In this document: in pieces, positions 53,440-61,598 of the stretch
Numbering within the stretch: the stretch's first letter is position 1
Layout: every line of letters begins with the position of its first letter
Source: a bacterium
GTDB taxonomy: Bacteria; Desulfobacterota; Deferrisomatia; Deferrisomatales; Deferrisomataceae
Direction of reading: 5' to 3'
Length of the DNA: 61,813 nucleotides
Assembly (NCBI GenBank): GCA_027021615.1
Contig: JALUTY010000018.1
Span: 1 to 61,813 of the forward strand
The notes under the pieces: generated by a model
The model's input: only the letters and a program-made list of their open reading frames with translations
Databases searched by the model: none
What the model was told of the DNA's origin: nothing
Position numbers and translations under genes: made by a program

Positions 53440-53714
53440 GGTATTAATACCAACGGAAGTATTGCCAGATCTTCGGCGTTCACAAGGGAACCAGCGGGTG
53501 GGCGGCTGGTGGAGAGCCGGGCGCGGCCCCTCACGTCGCCGCGCCCTCACCAAGCAGGAATCGCCTTGGAAGTTCCGGAACTTCCGCCACCGGCGCCCCG
53601 ACCTACCGGGCTGACGACGGCATGCGAAGGCGCGGCGAAAGGGGTGCCGCACTCGCGCCCGGCCGGAGCCAGCCCCCCACCCGCGCCCGGCAATACCTTC
53701 GTAGGCCTTAGTAA
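53440..53714. repeat. Palindromic element P7 (subfamily A, full length)
   Basis: The best-formed subfamily A copy, filling the gap between the Rossmann gene and tonB. Imperfect terminal repeats read GTATTGCC-type at both ends (about 53,440 and 53,690-53,714). The outer arm GCGGGTGGGCGGCTGG (53,494) pairs with 53,669-53,684 at 15 of 16. The inner stem TCGCCGCGCC (53,536) is perfect with 53,629-53,638. The loop contains a perfect 18-base palindrome GGAAGTTCCGGAACTTCC (53,568-53,585). Confidence 0.8.
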
Positions 53715-53779
53715 ATGCCTGTCGCCGACCCGCGGGCCGAAGGCCCCATTCTCCCCTTGGCGTCGGCCGGGGGGCAAGG

Positions 53780-54877
53780 TCACCCCGAGCGGTTGAGGGA
53801 GAACCGCACGGGTACCACCACCTCGGACGCCACGGGCTCGCCACCGCGCACCGCCGGACGGAACCGCCAGCCCCGCACCGCCTCGAGGGCGGCCCGGTCG
53901 AGCACCCGGTAGCCCGAGCTCTGCTCCACCGAGGCGTCGAGCACCCGGCCGTCGGGCGACACCCGTACCCGGAGCCGCACCACCCCCTGCCACCCCCGCC
54001 GCCGGGCCAGGCGCGGGTAGGAGGGCGGCGCGATCGCGGCGTAGTCGGGTTGGGCGTCCCGGTCCTCGGCGCCCCCTCCGGAGCCGTCGGCTCCCGTGGT
54101 GAGTGGGGGTGCCGGGGCTTTCCCGGCCGAAAGGGGGTGCGCGACCGTTGCCCCGCCGGCCGCACCTCCTGGCGCAGGGGGGATGGGCGGTGCTTCGGGG
54201 GCGAGCCCCTCCACGGCAGGGGAGACGGCTGCCAGGCCAGCCGCAGGTCCGCCCGTCCGAGCCGGTGCAGAAGGGTCCGTTTTTGGGGCTACCGCCGGCT
54301 CCTGGGGCGGGGCCTCGGCCGCCTCGGGTGTCTCGGAGGGCAGGACGGCGTCCGGGAGGGTCGTCGGCCGAACCGGCGCAGGAGGCGGCTCGGGCTCGGG
54401 AGCCTTGTGGGATGCTGGGGACGGTGTGGGAGGAGCCTGTGGCCTCGGCTCGGGCCTCGGCGCCGGCTCCGGCCGGGGCCGAGGGGGGACGGCTTCTCTC
54501 GCGGGCTCGGGTCTGGGGCGGTGCACGGCCGGTTGGGGCCTGGAGCGGGTGGTTGGCCGAACGGGTCGGGTGGGCTGGCGGCGGCGGATCTCCACGGTGG
54601 TCCGGCCGGACCGCTTCGGCGGGGCGGAGATCTTGGCCGTCCGTTTACGCCGCACGGCCCTGCGGGGCTTGGGGCGGGAGGCCTCGATGGTCTGCCCCCG
54701 GGCCGGCCCCCCCTTCTCTCCCCGTGGGCCGGAAGGCGCGTCCAGGAGCAGAACCCGCACGGGGATCGGGGCAGGAGGGCCGGCCCCGCGGCCTGGCCCG
54801 GCGGCGACCCACAGCGAAAGACCCAGGGCATGGATCGCGAGGGAGACCGCGATCCACCGCTCCAACGAGGGGGTCAT
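53780..54877 (-). CDS. tonB: TonB energy-transducing protein
   Basis: 365 residues. The ATG at 54877 overlaps the ATPase stop (ATGA). A single N-terminal membrane helix (IAVSLAIHALGLSLWVA) is followed by a ~200-residue Pro/Arg/Glu-rich spacer across the periplasm. The C-terminal TonB domain has PPSYPRLARRRGWQGVVRL and YRVLDRAALEAVRGWRFRPA. It couples the proton-motive force, through ExbB/ExbD (not in this window), to outer-membrane receptors. As last gene of the B12 uptake operon it probably serves the BtuB-like receptor. Confidence 0.9.
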   Translation of the reverse strand: MTPSLERWIAVSLAIHALGLSLWVAAGPGRGAGPPAPIPVRVLLLDAPSGPRGEKGGPARGQTIEASRPKPRRAVRRKRTAKISAPPKRSGRTTVEIRRRQPTRPVRPTTRSRPQPAVHRPRPEPAREAVPPRPRPEPAPRPEPRPQAPPTPSPASHKAPEPEPPPAPVRPTTLPDAVLPSETPEAAEAPPQEPAVAPKTDPSAPARTGGPAAGLAAVSPAVEGLAPEAPPIPPAPGGAAGGATVAHPLSAGKAPAPPLTTGADGSGGGAEDRDAQPDYAAIAPPSYPRLARRRGWQGVVRLRVRVSPDGRVLDASVEQSSGYRVLDRAALEAVRGWRFRPAVRGGEPVASEVVVPVRFSLNRSG

Positions 54878-55683
54878 CGAGACCCCTCCAGGGCCGGGTC
54901 CCTCGCGGGCAGCACGGGCAGCACCCGAGGTCGGCCGGTGGCCGGATCGGGCTCCACCCGCACGATCACCGAGAACGCCTCCCGGATCCTCGCCGGCGTC
55001 AGCACCTGCCACGGGGTGCCCACGGCTAACGGTTCTCCCCCGGGAGAGAGCAGCAGCAGCCGGTCCGAGATGGCGGCGGCCAGGTCGAAGTCATGGGTCA
55101 CGTGCACGATGGTCCGGTCCTCGTCCCGGTGGAGCCGTACCAGGAGCTCGGCGATGCCGAGGCGGTGGCGGATGTCCAGGTGGCTGGTGGCCTCGTCCAG
55201 CAGCAAGATCGGGGTCTCCTGGGCGAGCGCCCGGGCCAGCACCACCCGCTGGAGCTCCCCGCCGCTCAACCGGGTGACCGGCCGCCGGGCGAGGTGGAGG
55301 GTGTCGGTCAGGGTCAGGGCCTTGTCCACCGCGGCCCGGTCGCCTCGTCGTGGTCCTCCGATCCCCGGGGCGTGGGCGAAGCGGCCCATGGCCACGAACT
55401 CCCACGCCGTGTATGGAAACGGCGTGGCCGTGGCCTGGGGCACCACGGCCATCCAGCGGGCCAGCTCCCGCCGCCGGTACCGGTGCACGGGCCGGCCGTC
55501 GAGCAGAACCCGCCCGCCCCCGGGCGTAAGCGCTCCCCGCATCAGGCGCAGGAGGGTGGACTTGCCGCATCCGTTGGGCCCCAGCACGCCCAGGATCTCG
55601 CCCCGGCGCACCTCCAGGCTCAACCGGCGGAGCACCGGCGGGCCGTCCCCGAACCGGAACGTGAGCTCCTCGATCCGGATCAC
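54874..55683 (-). CDS. Cobalamin/iron-siderophore-type ABC ATPase (BtuD/FhuC-like)
   Basis: 269 residues from GTG 55683 (GTGA overlap with the permease). Walker A GPNGCGKST, signature LSGGELQRVVLARALA, Walker B ILLLDEATSHLD and H-loop VTHD are all intact. This ATPase class serves FecCD-type importers. The riboswitch and BtuB-like receptor upstream point to corrinoid. Confidence 0.9.
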   Translation of the reverse strand: MIRIEELTFRFGDGPPVLRRLSLEVRRGEILGVLGPNGCGKSTLLRLMRGALTPGGGRVLLDGRPVHRYRRRELARWMAVVPQATATPFPYTAWEFVAMGRFAHAPGIGGPRRGDRAAVDKALTLTDTLHLARRPVTRLSGGELQRVVLARALAQETPILLLDEATSHLDIRHRLGIAELLVRLHRDEDRTIVHVTHDFDLAAAISDRLLLLSPGGEPLAVGTPWQVLTPARIREAFSVIVRVEPDPATGRPRVLPVLPARDPALEGSR

Positions 55684-56675
55684 GCCCGTCCGTCCTTCTG
55701 GCGCAGCAGGTACAGGAAGAACGGAGCGCCCACCAAGGCCGTGACCACGCCCACCGGGACCTCGGCTGGCGCGAGCACCGTGCGGGCCACGGCGTCGGCC
55801 CCAAGCAGGAACGCGGCGCCCAGCAGCGCGGAGGCGGGGAGCAGCCGCCGGTGCCCTGGGCCCCACACCAGACGCACGGCGTGGGGCACCACCAGTCCCA
55901 CGAACCCCACCAGGCCGGCCAGGGCCACGGCCGCGGCGGTCAGCCCCCCGGCCGCTCCGAGCAGCAGCAGCCGCGCCCGTCCCACGTCCAGGCCCAGATC
56001 GGCCGCGGTCTCCTCCCCCTGGGTCAGCAGGTCCAGGGCCGGGGCCTGGAGCCAGAGAACCAGGAACGCGACCCCGGCCCACAGCCCGGCCGCCGGAAGC
56101 CACCCGGGCGACGCCCCCGACAGGTCCCCGGCCAGCCAGAAGATCGCGGTTCGTACCGGGTCGGAGGGGGAAGTCCACAGCAGGAACAGGAGCAGGGCCG
56201 AGCAGAAGCTGCCCACCATCACGCCCGACAGGATCAGGGTGTGGGGCGAGCCCCGGTGGGCCCGGGCCACCACGTACACGAACCCCAAGGCTGCCACCGC
56301 GCCCAGGAACGCGGCCGCGGGCACGGCCAGGGGGGTGGTCAGGCCCAGGGACAGCGCGGCCACGGCCCCGAGGGCCGCGCCGCCGGACACCCCCAGGATG
56401 TACGGGTCGGCCAGGGGGTTGCGCAGCAGGCCCTGGAACGCCCCGCCGGCCGCGCCCAGCCCCGCCCCCACCAGGGCGGCCAGGGCCGCCCGGGGCAGCC
56501 GCACCCGGAGCACGATCGCCACGTGTGTCGGGTCGGTGCGGCCGTTGCCCAGCAGGATGCCGCCGATCTCGCCCCACGAGAGCCGCAGCGACCCGGCCCA
56601 CAGCGAGAACCCCAGGCCGGCGAGGAGCAAGGCGGACAGCACGGCCGCCCAGGGCAAGCGCCGTTGGGGGGTCAT
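55680..56675 (-). CDS. FecCD-type ABC permease (BtuC-like)
   Basis: 331 residues with about ten membrane helices. Family blocks include LRLPRAALAALVGAGLGAAG, QGLLRNPLADPYILGVSGGA and VGFVGLVVPHAVRL. ATG 56675 follows GGAGGAAG and overlaps the binding-protein stop. Inner-membrane channel for the B12 importer. Confidence 0.92.
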   Translation of the reverse strand: MTPQRRLPWAAVLSALLLAGLGFSLWAGSLRLSWGEIGGILLGNGRTDPTHVAIVLRVRLPRAALAALVGAGLGAAGGAFQGLLRNPLADPYILGVSGGAALGAVAALSLGLTTPLAVPAAAFLGAVAALGFVYVVARAHRGSPHTLILSGVMVGSFCSALLLFLLWTSPSDPVRTAIFWLAGDLSGASPGWLPAAGLWAGVAFLVLWLQAPALDLLTQGEETAADLGLDVGRARLLLLGAAGGLTAAAVALAGLVGFVGLVVPHAVRLVWGPGHRRLLPASALLGAAFLLGADAVARTVLAPAEVPVGVVTALVGAPFFLYLLRQKDGRA

Positions 56676-57601
56676 GGGCCTTCCTCCGGAAACGCGTCCG
56701 GGTGGATGGCGCGGGCCAGGGCTCGCAAGCCCCGTGCGAGCCGCGGCCCGGGGCGGTGGATCCAGTCGGCCGGGATCTCGACCACCCGGCCGGCGGCCAC
56801 GGCCTTGAGCTCGGGCCACCGGTCGAACAGCCGGCCGGGGGCGGGCTGGCCCGGATGGGGCGACACCACCACCACGTCCGGATCTGCCGCCAGCAGGGAC
56901 TCGGGGCCCCACGTGGGGTACCGCGACGGTCCGGCGGGCACCACGTTGCGGCCGCCCGCCGTCGCGATGAGATCGTGGGCCAGGGTGCCGGGGCCGGCCA
57001 CCACCAGGGGCTCGACCATGACGCACAGGAGCACGCGGGGCCGGGGAAGATCCCGCACCCGGTCCCGGACCTCTGCCACGGTGCGCTCCAGGCCGGCCGC
57101 GAGCCGCTCGCCCGCCCGGGCCGCCCCCACCACCCGGCCCACCCGGCGGAGCATCGCCACGGTGCTGGCGAGGCTCCGGGGATACACCACGTACACCGGG
57201 ATCCCCAGGCCCTCGAGGCGGTCGATCAGCAGGGGAGGGGTCGCGTCGGCCGAGCCGAACACGAGATCCGGGGCCAGGGCCACGATGGCCTCCAGGCTGG
57301 GGTCTGCGTAGCCGCCCACCTTGGGCTTGGATTGGGCCTCGGCCGGAAAGGTACAGAACCGGGTGACCCCGGCCACCCGGTCCTGCACGCCCAGGGCGTA
57401 GAGCACCTCGGTCACGCTGGGCACCAGCGACACGATCCGCCCCGGCCGGTCCGGCACCTCGACCCGGCGGCCGAGCGCATCGGTCCACACGGCCGCGCCG
57501 GCGGCCGACGCGCCCGCCGCCAGCATCAGGGCGAGGATGCCCGCCCTCAGGAAAAGGGCTCGGCTGCTCAATGGGAGTTCATACCGAGTTGGGGAGTTCA
57601 T
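56672..57601 (-). CDS. Periplasmic corrinoid-binding protein (BtuF-like)
   Basis: About 309 residues. A signal peptide (FLRAGILALMLAAGASA) leads to a two-lobed binding protein with IVSLVPSVTEVLYALGVQDRVAGVT and APDLVFG, typical of BtuF/FhuD-class proteins. The reported ATG start lies inside the terminal repeat of element P8, so its first ten residues (MNSPTRYELP) are repeat-encoded. A TTG at 57565 (LSSRALFL) is an alternative. Neither has a clear ribosome site. Confidence 0.85.
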   Translation of the reverse strand: MNSPTRYELPLSSRALFLRAGILALMLAAGASAAGAAVWTDALGRRVEVPDRPGRIVSLVPSVTEVLYALGVQDRVAGVTRFCTFPAEAQSKPKVGGYADPSLEAIVALAPDLVFGSADATPPLLIDRLEGLGIPVYVVYPRSLASTVAMLRRVGRVVGAARAGERLAAGLERTVAEVRDRVRDLPRPRVLLCVMVEPLVVAGPGTLAHDLIATAGGRNVVPAGPSRYPTWGPESLLAADPDVVVVSPHPGQPAPGRLFDRWPELKAVAAGRVVEIPADWIHRPGPRLARGLRALARAIHPDAFPEEGP

Positions 57602-57610
57602 ACCGAGTTG
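57573..57610. repeat. Perfect 19-base tandem duplication at the P8 edge
   Basis: GGGAGTTCATACCGAGTTG occurs twice in a row (57,573-57,591 and 57,592-57,610). The unit contains the element's terminal repeat, so the duplication lies at its boundary and at the BtuF-like start codon. Confidence 0.9.
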
Positions 57611-57868
57611 CGATCAAATCGAGAGCCCCCGAGCCGGGGCAAGGGACCTGCCTCCGGCCGGGCGCGAAGCCAGGCATTGAGATTCGCCGCGCAGGCACGG
57701 GACGGCGGAGCTGGCTTCATGGCTACCCGGTGGAATCCGTACCATTTCGCAGTCCAAACGCCGGAAGCGCTACGCGGCGAGCCAAGGGGCCGCGCCCGGC
57801 TCTCCGACAGGCCCCTTGCCCCTCCGAGCAGGGGCCTAATAGCTTTAAAGGCAAGTTGGTATCAGAAC
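57592..57868. repeat. Palindromic element P8 (full length, inside the B12 operon)
   Basis: Terminal repeats: left GTTCATACCGAGTTGCGAT, right end reading GTTCTGATACCAACTTGCC on the other strand. Matching arms GGGGCAAGGGACCTG and (other strand) GGGGCAAGGGGCCTG follow. It separates the propeller lipoprotein gene from btuF-like; the right end overlaps the lipoprotein stop codon. Confidence 0.8.
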
Positions 57869-58998
57869 ACCGCGATGGAGTTCGGCGGCAGGCCCACGTC
57901 CACCGGGCTGCCTTCCACCTCCTGGTCGGTCGCGGTGTCATAGATGCGCACGCCCGGGCTGGTGGTGTCCCGGTCGGGCACCAGGAGCCGTCCCTGGCCG
58001 TCCAGGGCGAGGCCCGGGATGAACGCCCCTGGCAGGCCCAGCGTGCCCTGTTTCTGCCACGATCCGTCGGTCTTTTCCACCACGGCCACGTCGTTGGCCC
58101 ACGACGAGTCCGTGACTACCACGTAGACCTTGGCGCCGTCCACCACGGCGAGGGCGCCCACGTCGCCCCCCAGGTCCCCCTCGGTCACGAAAAACCCTTC
58201 GGCGCTGTACGTGATCGGGTCCACCGTCTCCAGACCGCCGTCCTGGGCGCCGTAGCTGCCGGTCTCCGAGACCACGATCTTGCCCAGGGCATTGTCGTAG
58301 GTCAGGAACTGAGGGTTCGTGCCGGTCAGCACGATCGGGTCCTTCGTGTCGGGCGTGGAGGAGTCCGCGTCCACGATCTCGTTCGTGGCCGTGTCGATCA
58401 CCACCACGTACGATGCGTCGGTGGGCGCGAACCAGCTGTTGCGGTCCAGCCTCTGGAGGGCCACGAACAGCTTCCCGTCCACGATCACCATGGCCGAGGC
58501 CTCGGGGATGCCGTCGGCGTCGGCAAACCCGCTCAGGTCCACCCGGCCCACCTCCTCGCCCGTGGTAGGGTTCACGATCAGCAGGTAGTCGGCCCCGTAC
58601 AGGCTCACGTAGGCCTTGGCGTCGCTCACGAAGGCCATGGCGTGGGGGTTCGTGCCGTTGCCGGTGGTGAACTGGACAACCGGAGCGGTCAGATCCGAGG
58701 GGTCCATCACCGTGATGTTGTCGAACCCGTAGCGGTTGATCACATAGATCCTGCCGCCGTAGGCCGTGACGGCGTTGTCGCTCTCCACGATGCCGCTTCC
58801 TTGGAACGTCTGGGCCGCGAGGGTGTCGAGGTCGATCGTGGCGTACCCTCCCGTGGAGTAGTCGGTGGTGGCCACGAAGGCCGTGCCGGGTAGGGCCGGG
58901 GCGGCAGCGTCGGACCCGCCGGAGCTTCCCCCGCAGCCGGCCAGCAGCAGGCAGGCCGCGGCCAGGAACATCGCAGAGCGTTGGATCGTGTACCTCAT
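57862..58998 (-). CDS. Beta-propeller lipoprotein of the B12 operon
   Basis: 378 residues. The ATG follows AAGGAGGAG. Lipobox LLAGC places the acylated Cys at about residue 22. The body is a repeated propeller pattern (ITVMDPSDLTAPVV, YLLIVNPTTGEEVGRVDLSG, YVVVIDTATNEIVDADSS) like YVTN/NHL proteins. It lies 30 bases after the BtuB-like gene. It may help capture corrinoid at the outer membrane, but this is inferred from position only. Confidence 0.8.
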   Translation of the reverse strand: MRYTIQRSAMFLAAACLLLAGCGGSSGGSDAAAPALPGTAFVATTDYSTGGYATIDLDTLAAQTFQGSGIVESDNAVTAYGGRIYVINRYGFDNITVMDPSDLTAPVVQFTTGNGTNPHAMAFVSDAKAYVSLYGADYLLIVNPTTGEEVGRVDLSGFADADGIPEASAMVIVDGKLFVALQRLDRNSWFAPTDASYVVVIDTATNEIVDADSSTPDTKDPIVLTGTNPQFLTYDNALGKIVVSETGSYGAQDGGLETVDPITYSAEGFFVTEGDLGGDVGALAVVDGAKVYVVVTDSSWANDVAVVEKTDGSWQKQGTLGLPGAFIPGLALDGQGRLLVPDRDTTSPGVRIYDTATDQEVEGSPVDVGLPPNSIAVF

Positions 58999-59028
58999 GG
59001 TCTTCTCCTCCTTCTTGGGGGGACGGGG

Positions 59029-61059
59029 TCAGAGCTGGGCCGAGACCGTGGCGTAGTAGCTGCGGCCGGGCAGCGGAAACCCCAGGGCGTCCGACACCTG
59101 CTCGTCGGTCAGGTTCTTGAGCTCGAACGTGACGGTCAGGCCCCGGCCGGGTTGCACCGACAGCCCCAGGTTATGGATGCGCCGGGTCTCGGCCTTCTCG
59201 AAGTTGGCCGCGTCCAGGTAGTTGCCCGAGGTCCACGAGAGTTCGTGGAACACCTTGCCCCACCCAAAGAGCAGCTCCAGGCGGTTGAACAGCTCGTGCT
59301 CGGGCCGGGCCGGGAGCTGGTTGCCCCGGTAGTAGGGGATGTCGCTGGTGTTCTCGGTGTGCTGGAAGGTGTAGTTGCCGCTCACGGCCAACCGCCGGGT
59401 CACCTCGAGGCTCCAGGCGGTCTCCAGGCCCCAGACCCAGGCGCTCGACACGTTGGTGGCCCGCACGGTGCGCTGGGAGGTCTGCTCGAACAGGATCAGG
59501 TCGTCGGTGCGGCTCTGGAAGTAGGCCGCCTCCAGATGGAGCCGGCCGGCCGGCCAGACCGGATCCACCGCAACCCCGAGGTCCCAGTTGAGCCCGCGCT
59601 CGGGCACCAGCTCGGGGTTGCCGATCACCGTGCCGCGATCGCCGAACAGCTCGGTCAGGGTGGGGAACCGGTAGGCTCGGGCCGCGTTGGCCCGGACCTT
59701 GACCCAGGGGCGGGGTTGGTAGGAGAGCCCCAGCCGGTAGGTCCAGTACCCCTGATCGTCCAGGGAGGGGAGCTCCTTCCAGGAGAACGGCGCCCGGCCG
59801 CCGAACTCGTGGTCGAGGAAGGTGTAGAGCACCTGGGGCACCAGCACGAGGCGGTCGTCCAGGAGGTAGACCTCGTCCTCGACCCCGGCCTGATAGGTGG
59901 TGCGCTCCTGGGTGTCGCCCTCGGCCGGCTCGGCGAGCTCGTCGCGGGACTCGGCCCGCTCGTTCCGGTAGGCCCCCAGCAGGGTGAGCACCTGGTGCTC
60001 GCCCCAGTAGTAGGTGAGCATGCCGTCCGCGCCCCAGCCGACGGTCTCGTTCACGTTGTCCTGGCGGCCCACCCCGATCTCGCCCAGCGGGTCCAGGAAG
60101 GCGGTGGTCTCGTCGATCCGGTGCAGGAACAGCTCCGCGCCCAGGTTCTCGGAGAGGAACTCGTCGCGCACGGCCCGCACCGACAGCACGTTGCGATAGG
60201 TGCGAAGCCGCGCCGTGTCCGATTGGTTCGAGCCGATCCCGGGCACGCCCTCGCGTTTGTCGAAGTAGTCGTCCGAGAGCTCGAGGCGCAGCACCGGCGA
60301 GGGCTCCCAGGAGAACTTGGCCAGGAGGTTACGGGCGTAGAAGGCGTTGTTGCGGCGGGTGGTGGTCTCGTCGTCGTCCGGGTTGGCCCGGGTGCCGTTG
60401 TCGTCGGGGAACTCGAAGTCCCCGTCGGACGAGGTGTAGCTGCCGGAGACCAGGAGCCCCAGCCGGTCGCCCTCCCACGAGACCACGCCCCGCGTGTCCA
60501 GGGTGTCGAACGAGCCGTAGGTGGCGTCGGCCCGGGCGTTCCAGCCCGGCTTCGCCTTGCGGGTCACGATGTTGATCACACCCCCGATGGCGGGGGCGCG
60601 CAGCCGCAGGGGCGACGCGCCCCGGTACACCTCGATCCGCTCCACGTCGCCCAGGGGGAGGTCGCCGAGGTTCACCAGACCGGTGCCGGGGCCGGCCAGC
60701 GGCACGCCGTCCAGGAGCACCGCCACCTGCTGGGCCGTGGACCCGCGGATCGACGCCGTGGAGAACGCGCCCAGGCCGCCGAACCGGCGGATCGTAAGGC
60801 CCACCGACTGCTCCAGGACCTCCGGAACCGAGGTGGCCTTCTCCTGGAAACTCTTGGCCGGGATCACCGTGACCGCGGCCGTGCGTTCCGGGGTCTCCGT
60901 CGGCTCCGGTGGCGGCGCTTCGGCAGAGACCACCACCTCCTGGAGCACGGGGCCCTCACCGGCAGGCGCGGGGTGGGCGCGGAATGTCAACAGCAGGGCC
61001 AGCCCCACGACGGCCCGGACGGATCTCCCCACACGTTGGCGATGCGTGCAGCGTTCCAT
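59029..61059 (-). CDS. TonB-dependent cobalamin receptor (BtuB-like)
   Basis: 676 residues. The ATG at 61059 is preferred over an upstream ATG (61110) because GAGAGGAG precedes it, a signal peptide follows, and the attenuator hairpin lies just upstream. A TonB box region (LQEVVVSA) and plug domain (SVPEVLEQSVGLTIRRFGG, VLLDGVPLAGPG, IEVYRGASPLRLRAPAIGGV) are followed by a 22-strand-type barrel. It ends YYATVSAQL, with Leu in place of the usual terminal Phe. The cobalamin riboswitch upstream supports B12 or another corrinoid as substrate. Confidence 0.92.
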   Translation of the reverse strand: MERCTHRQRVGRSVRAVVGLALLLTFRAHPAPAGEGPVLQEVVVSAEAPPPEPTETPERTAAVTVIPAKSFQEKATSVPEVLEQSVGLTIRRFGGLGAFSTASIRGSTAQQVAVLLDGVPLAGPGTGLVNLGDLPLGDVERIEVYRGASPLRLRAPAIGGVINIVTRKAKPGWNARADATYGSFDTLDTRGVVSWEGDRLGLLVSGSYTSSDGDFEFPDDNGTRANPDDDETTTRRNNAFYARNLLAKFSWEPSPVLRLELSDDYFDKREGVPGIGSNQSDTARLRTYRNVLSVRAVRDEFLSENLGAELFLHRIDETTAFLDPLGEIGVGRQDNVNETVGWGADGMLTYYWGEHQVLTLLGAYRNERAESRDELAEPAEGDTQERTTYQAGVEDEVYLLDDRLVLVPQVLYTFLDHEFGGRAPFSWKELPSLDDQGYWTYRLGLSYQPRPWVKVRANAARAYRFPTLTELFGDRGTVIGNPELVPERGLNWDLGVAVDPVWPAGRLHLEAAYFQSRTDDLILFEQTSQRTVRATNVSSAWVWGLETAWSLEVTRRLAVSGNYTFQHTENTSDIPYYRGNQLPARPEHELFNRLELLFGWGKVFHELSWTSGNYLDAANFEKAETRRIHNLGLSVQPGRGLTVTFELKNLTDEQVSDALGFPLPGRSYYATVSAQL

Positions 61060-61099
61060 CGGCTCCTCTCGAAACCGAGCCCCGGATGGGGCGACGAAA

Positions 61100-61131
61100 A
61101 AAGCCCGCACGCCATGGACGGCGTGCGGGCT
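61100..61131 (-). terminator. Terminator of the cobalamin riboswitch
   Basis: AAGCCCGCACGCC and GGCGTGCGGGCTT form a 13-bp hairpin followed on the minus strand by TTTT, located between the riboswitch and the btuB-like ATG. Ligand-dependent premature termination is the likely mechanism. Confidence 0.8.
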
Positions 61132-61197
61132 TCCCGTTTTTGAAGCACCGCTTCAGGGGCCCACCCTCCCAAAAGCCCGGGGAGGTTCGCGTGGGCC

Positions 61198-61375
61198 GCC
61201 CAGCCGGCAGGTCTTCTGGCTCGCGATTCATCCTCCGGGCCGCCTTCCCAGCCTCTCGGCCAGTGGCATCTGTGGCCCTTCGTCCTCGCTTACAGCGGCG
61301 GGTCCGCGGGGGACTTGCACCCCACTTCCCTTTTCAGCCCCAAGGGGCACCGGCGGGCAGATTCGATTTTCGAGC
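61198..61375 (-). ncRNA. Cobalamin riboswitch
   Basis: On the minus strand the conserved elements appear in order: GTGGGGTGCAAGTCCC, CGCCGCTGTAAGCGAGGA, GCCACTGGCCGAGAGGCTGG with GGGAAGGC, and the B12 box AGCCAGAAGACCTGCC. Binding of adenosylcobalamin or a related corrinoid should switch the downstream terminator and repress the btuB-like operon. Confidence 0.93.
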
Positions 61376-61475
61376 CTTCTAGCCCCAGTGAACCCCTCGT
61401 GTCAACGCCATCTTTTGGATCTTCAGCCCTCTGGGTGGCCAATGTCCCGTTCCGCAAGAAGAGATACGGATTGCT

Positions 61476-61565
61476 GCGGTGGGGCTGGGGGCTCCGACGG
61501 AGCGCGACGGCCGAGGCGGCCCCTGCGAGGCCGTTCAGCGAAGGAAGGGCCCCCAGCCCCGCCGC
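61476..61565. repeat. Multi-arm inverted repeat near the porin end
   Basis: GCGGTGGGGCTGGGGGC (61,476) pairs with 61,549-61,565 at 16 of 17 positions. Inside lie CTCCGACGGAG and ACGGCC...GGCCGT stems, giving a cloverleaf-like fold. May be the terminator region of the porin gene or a further small repeat element. Confidence 0.5.
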
Positions 61566-61598
61566 CTCGGGAAATGCACGACCTTGCGGAGCGTGACA

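Noticed and set aside
14643-57868. Palindromic elements as autonomous insertion sequences
   Set aside because: They are under 300 bases and contain no transposase frame; open frames crossing them are chance products of GC-rich sequence.
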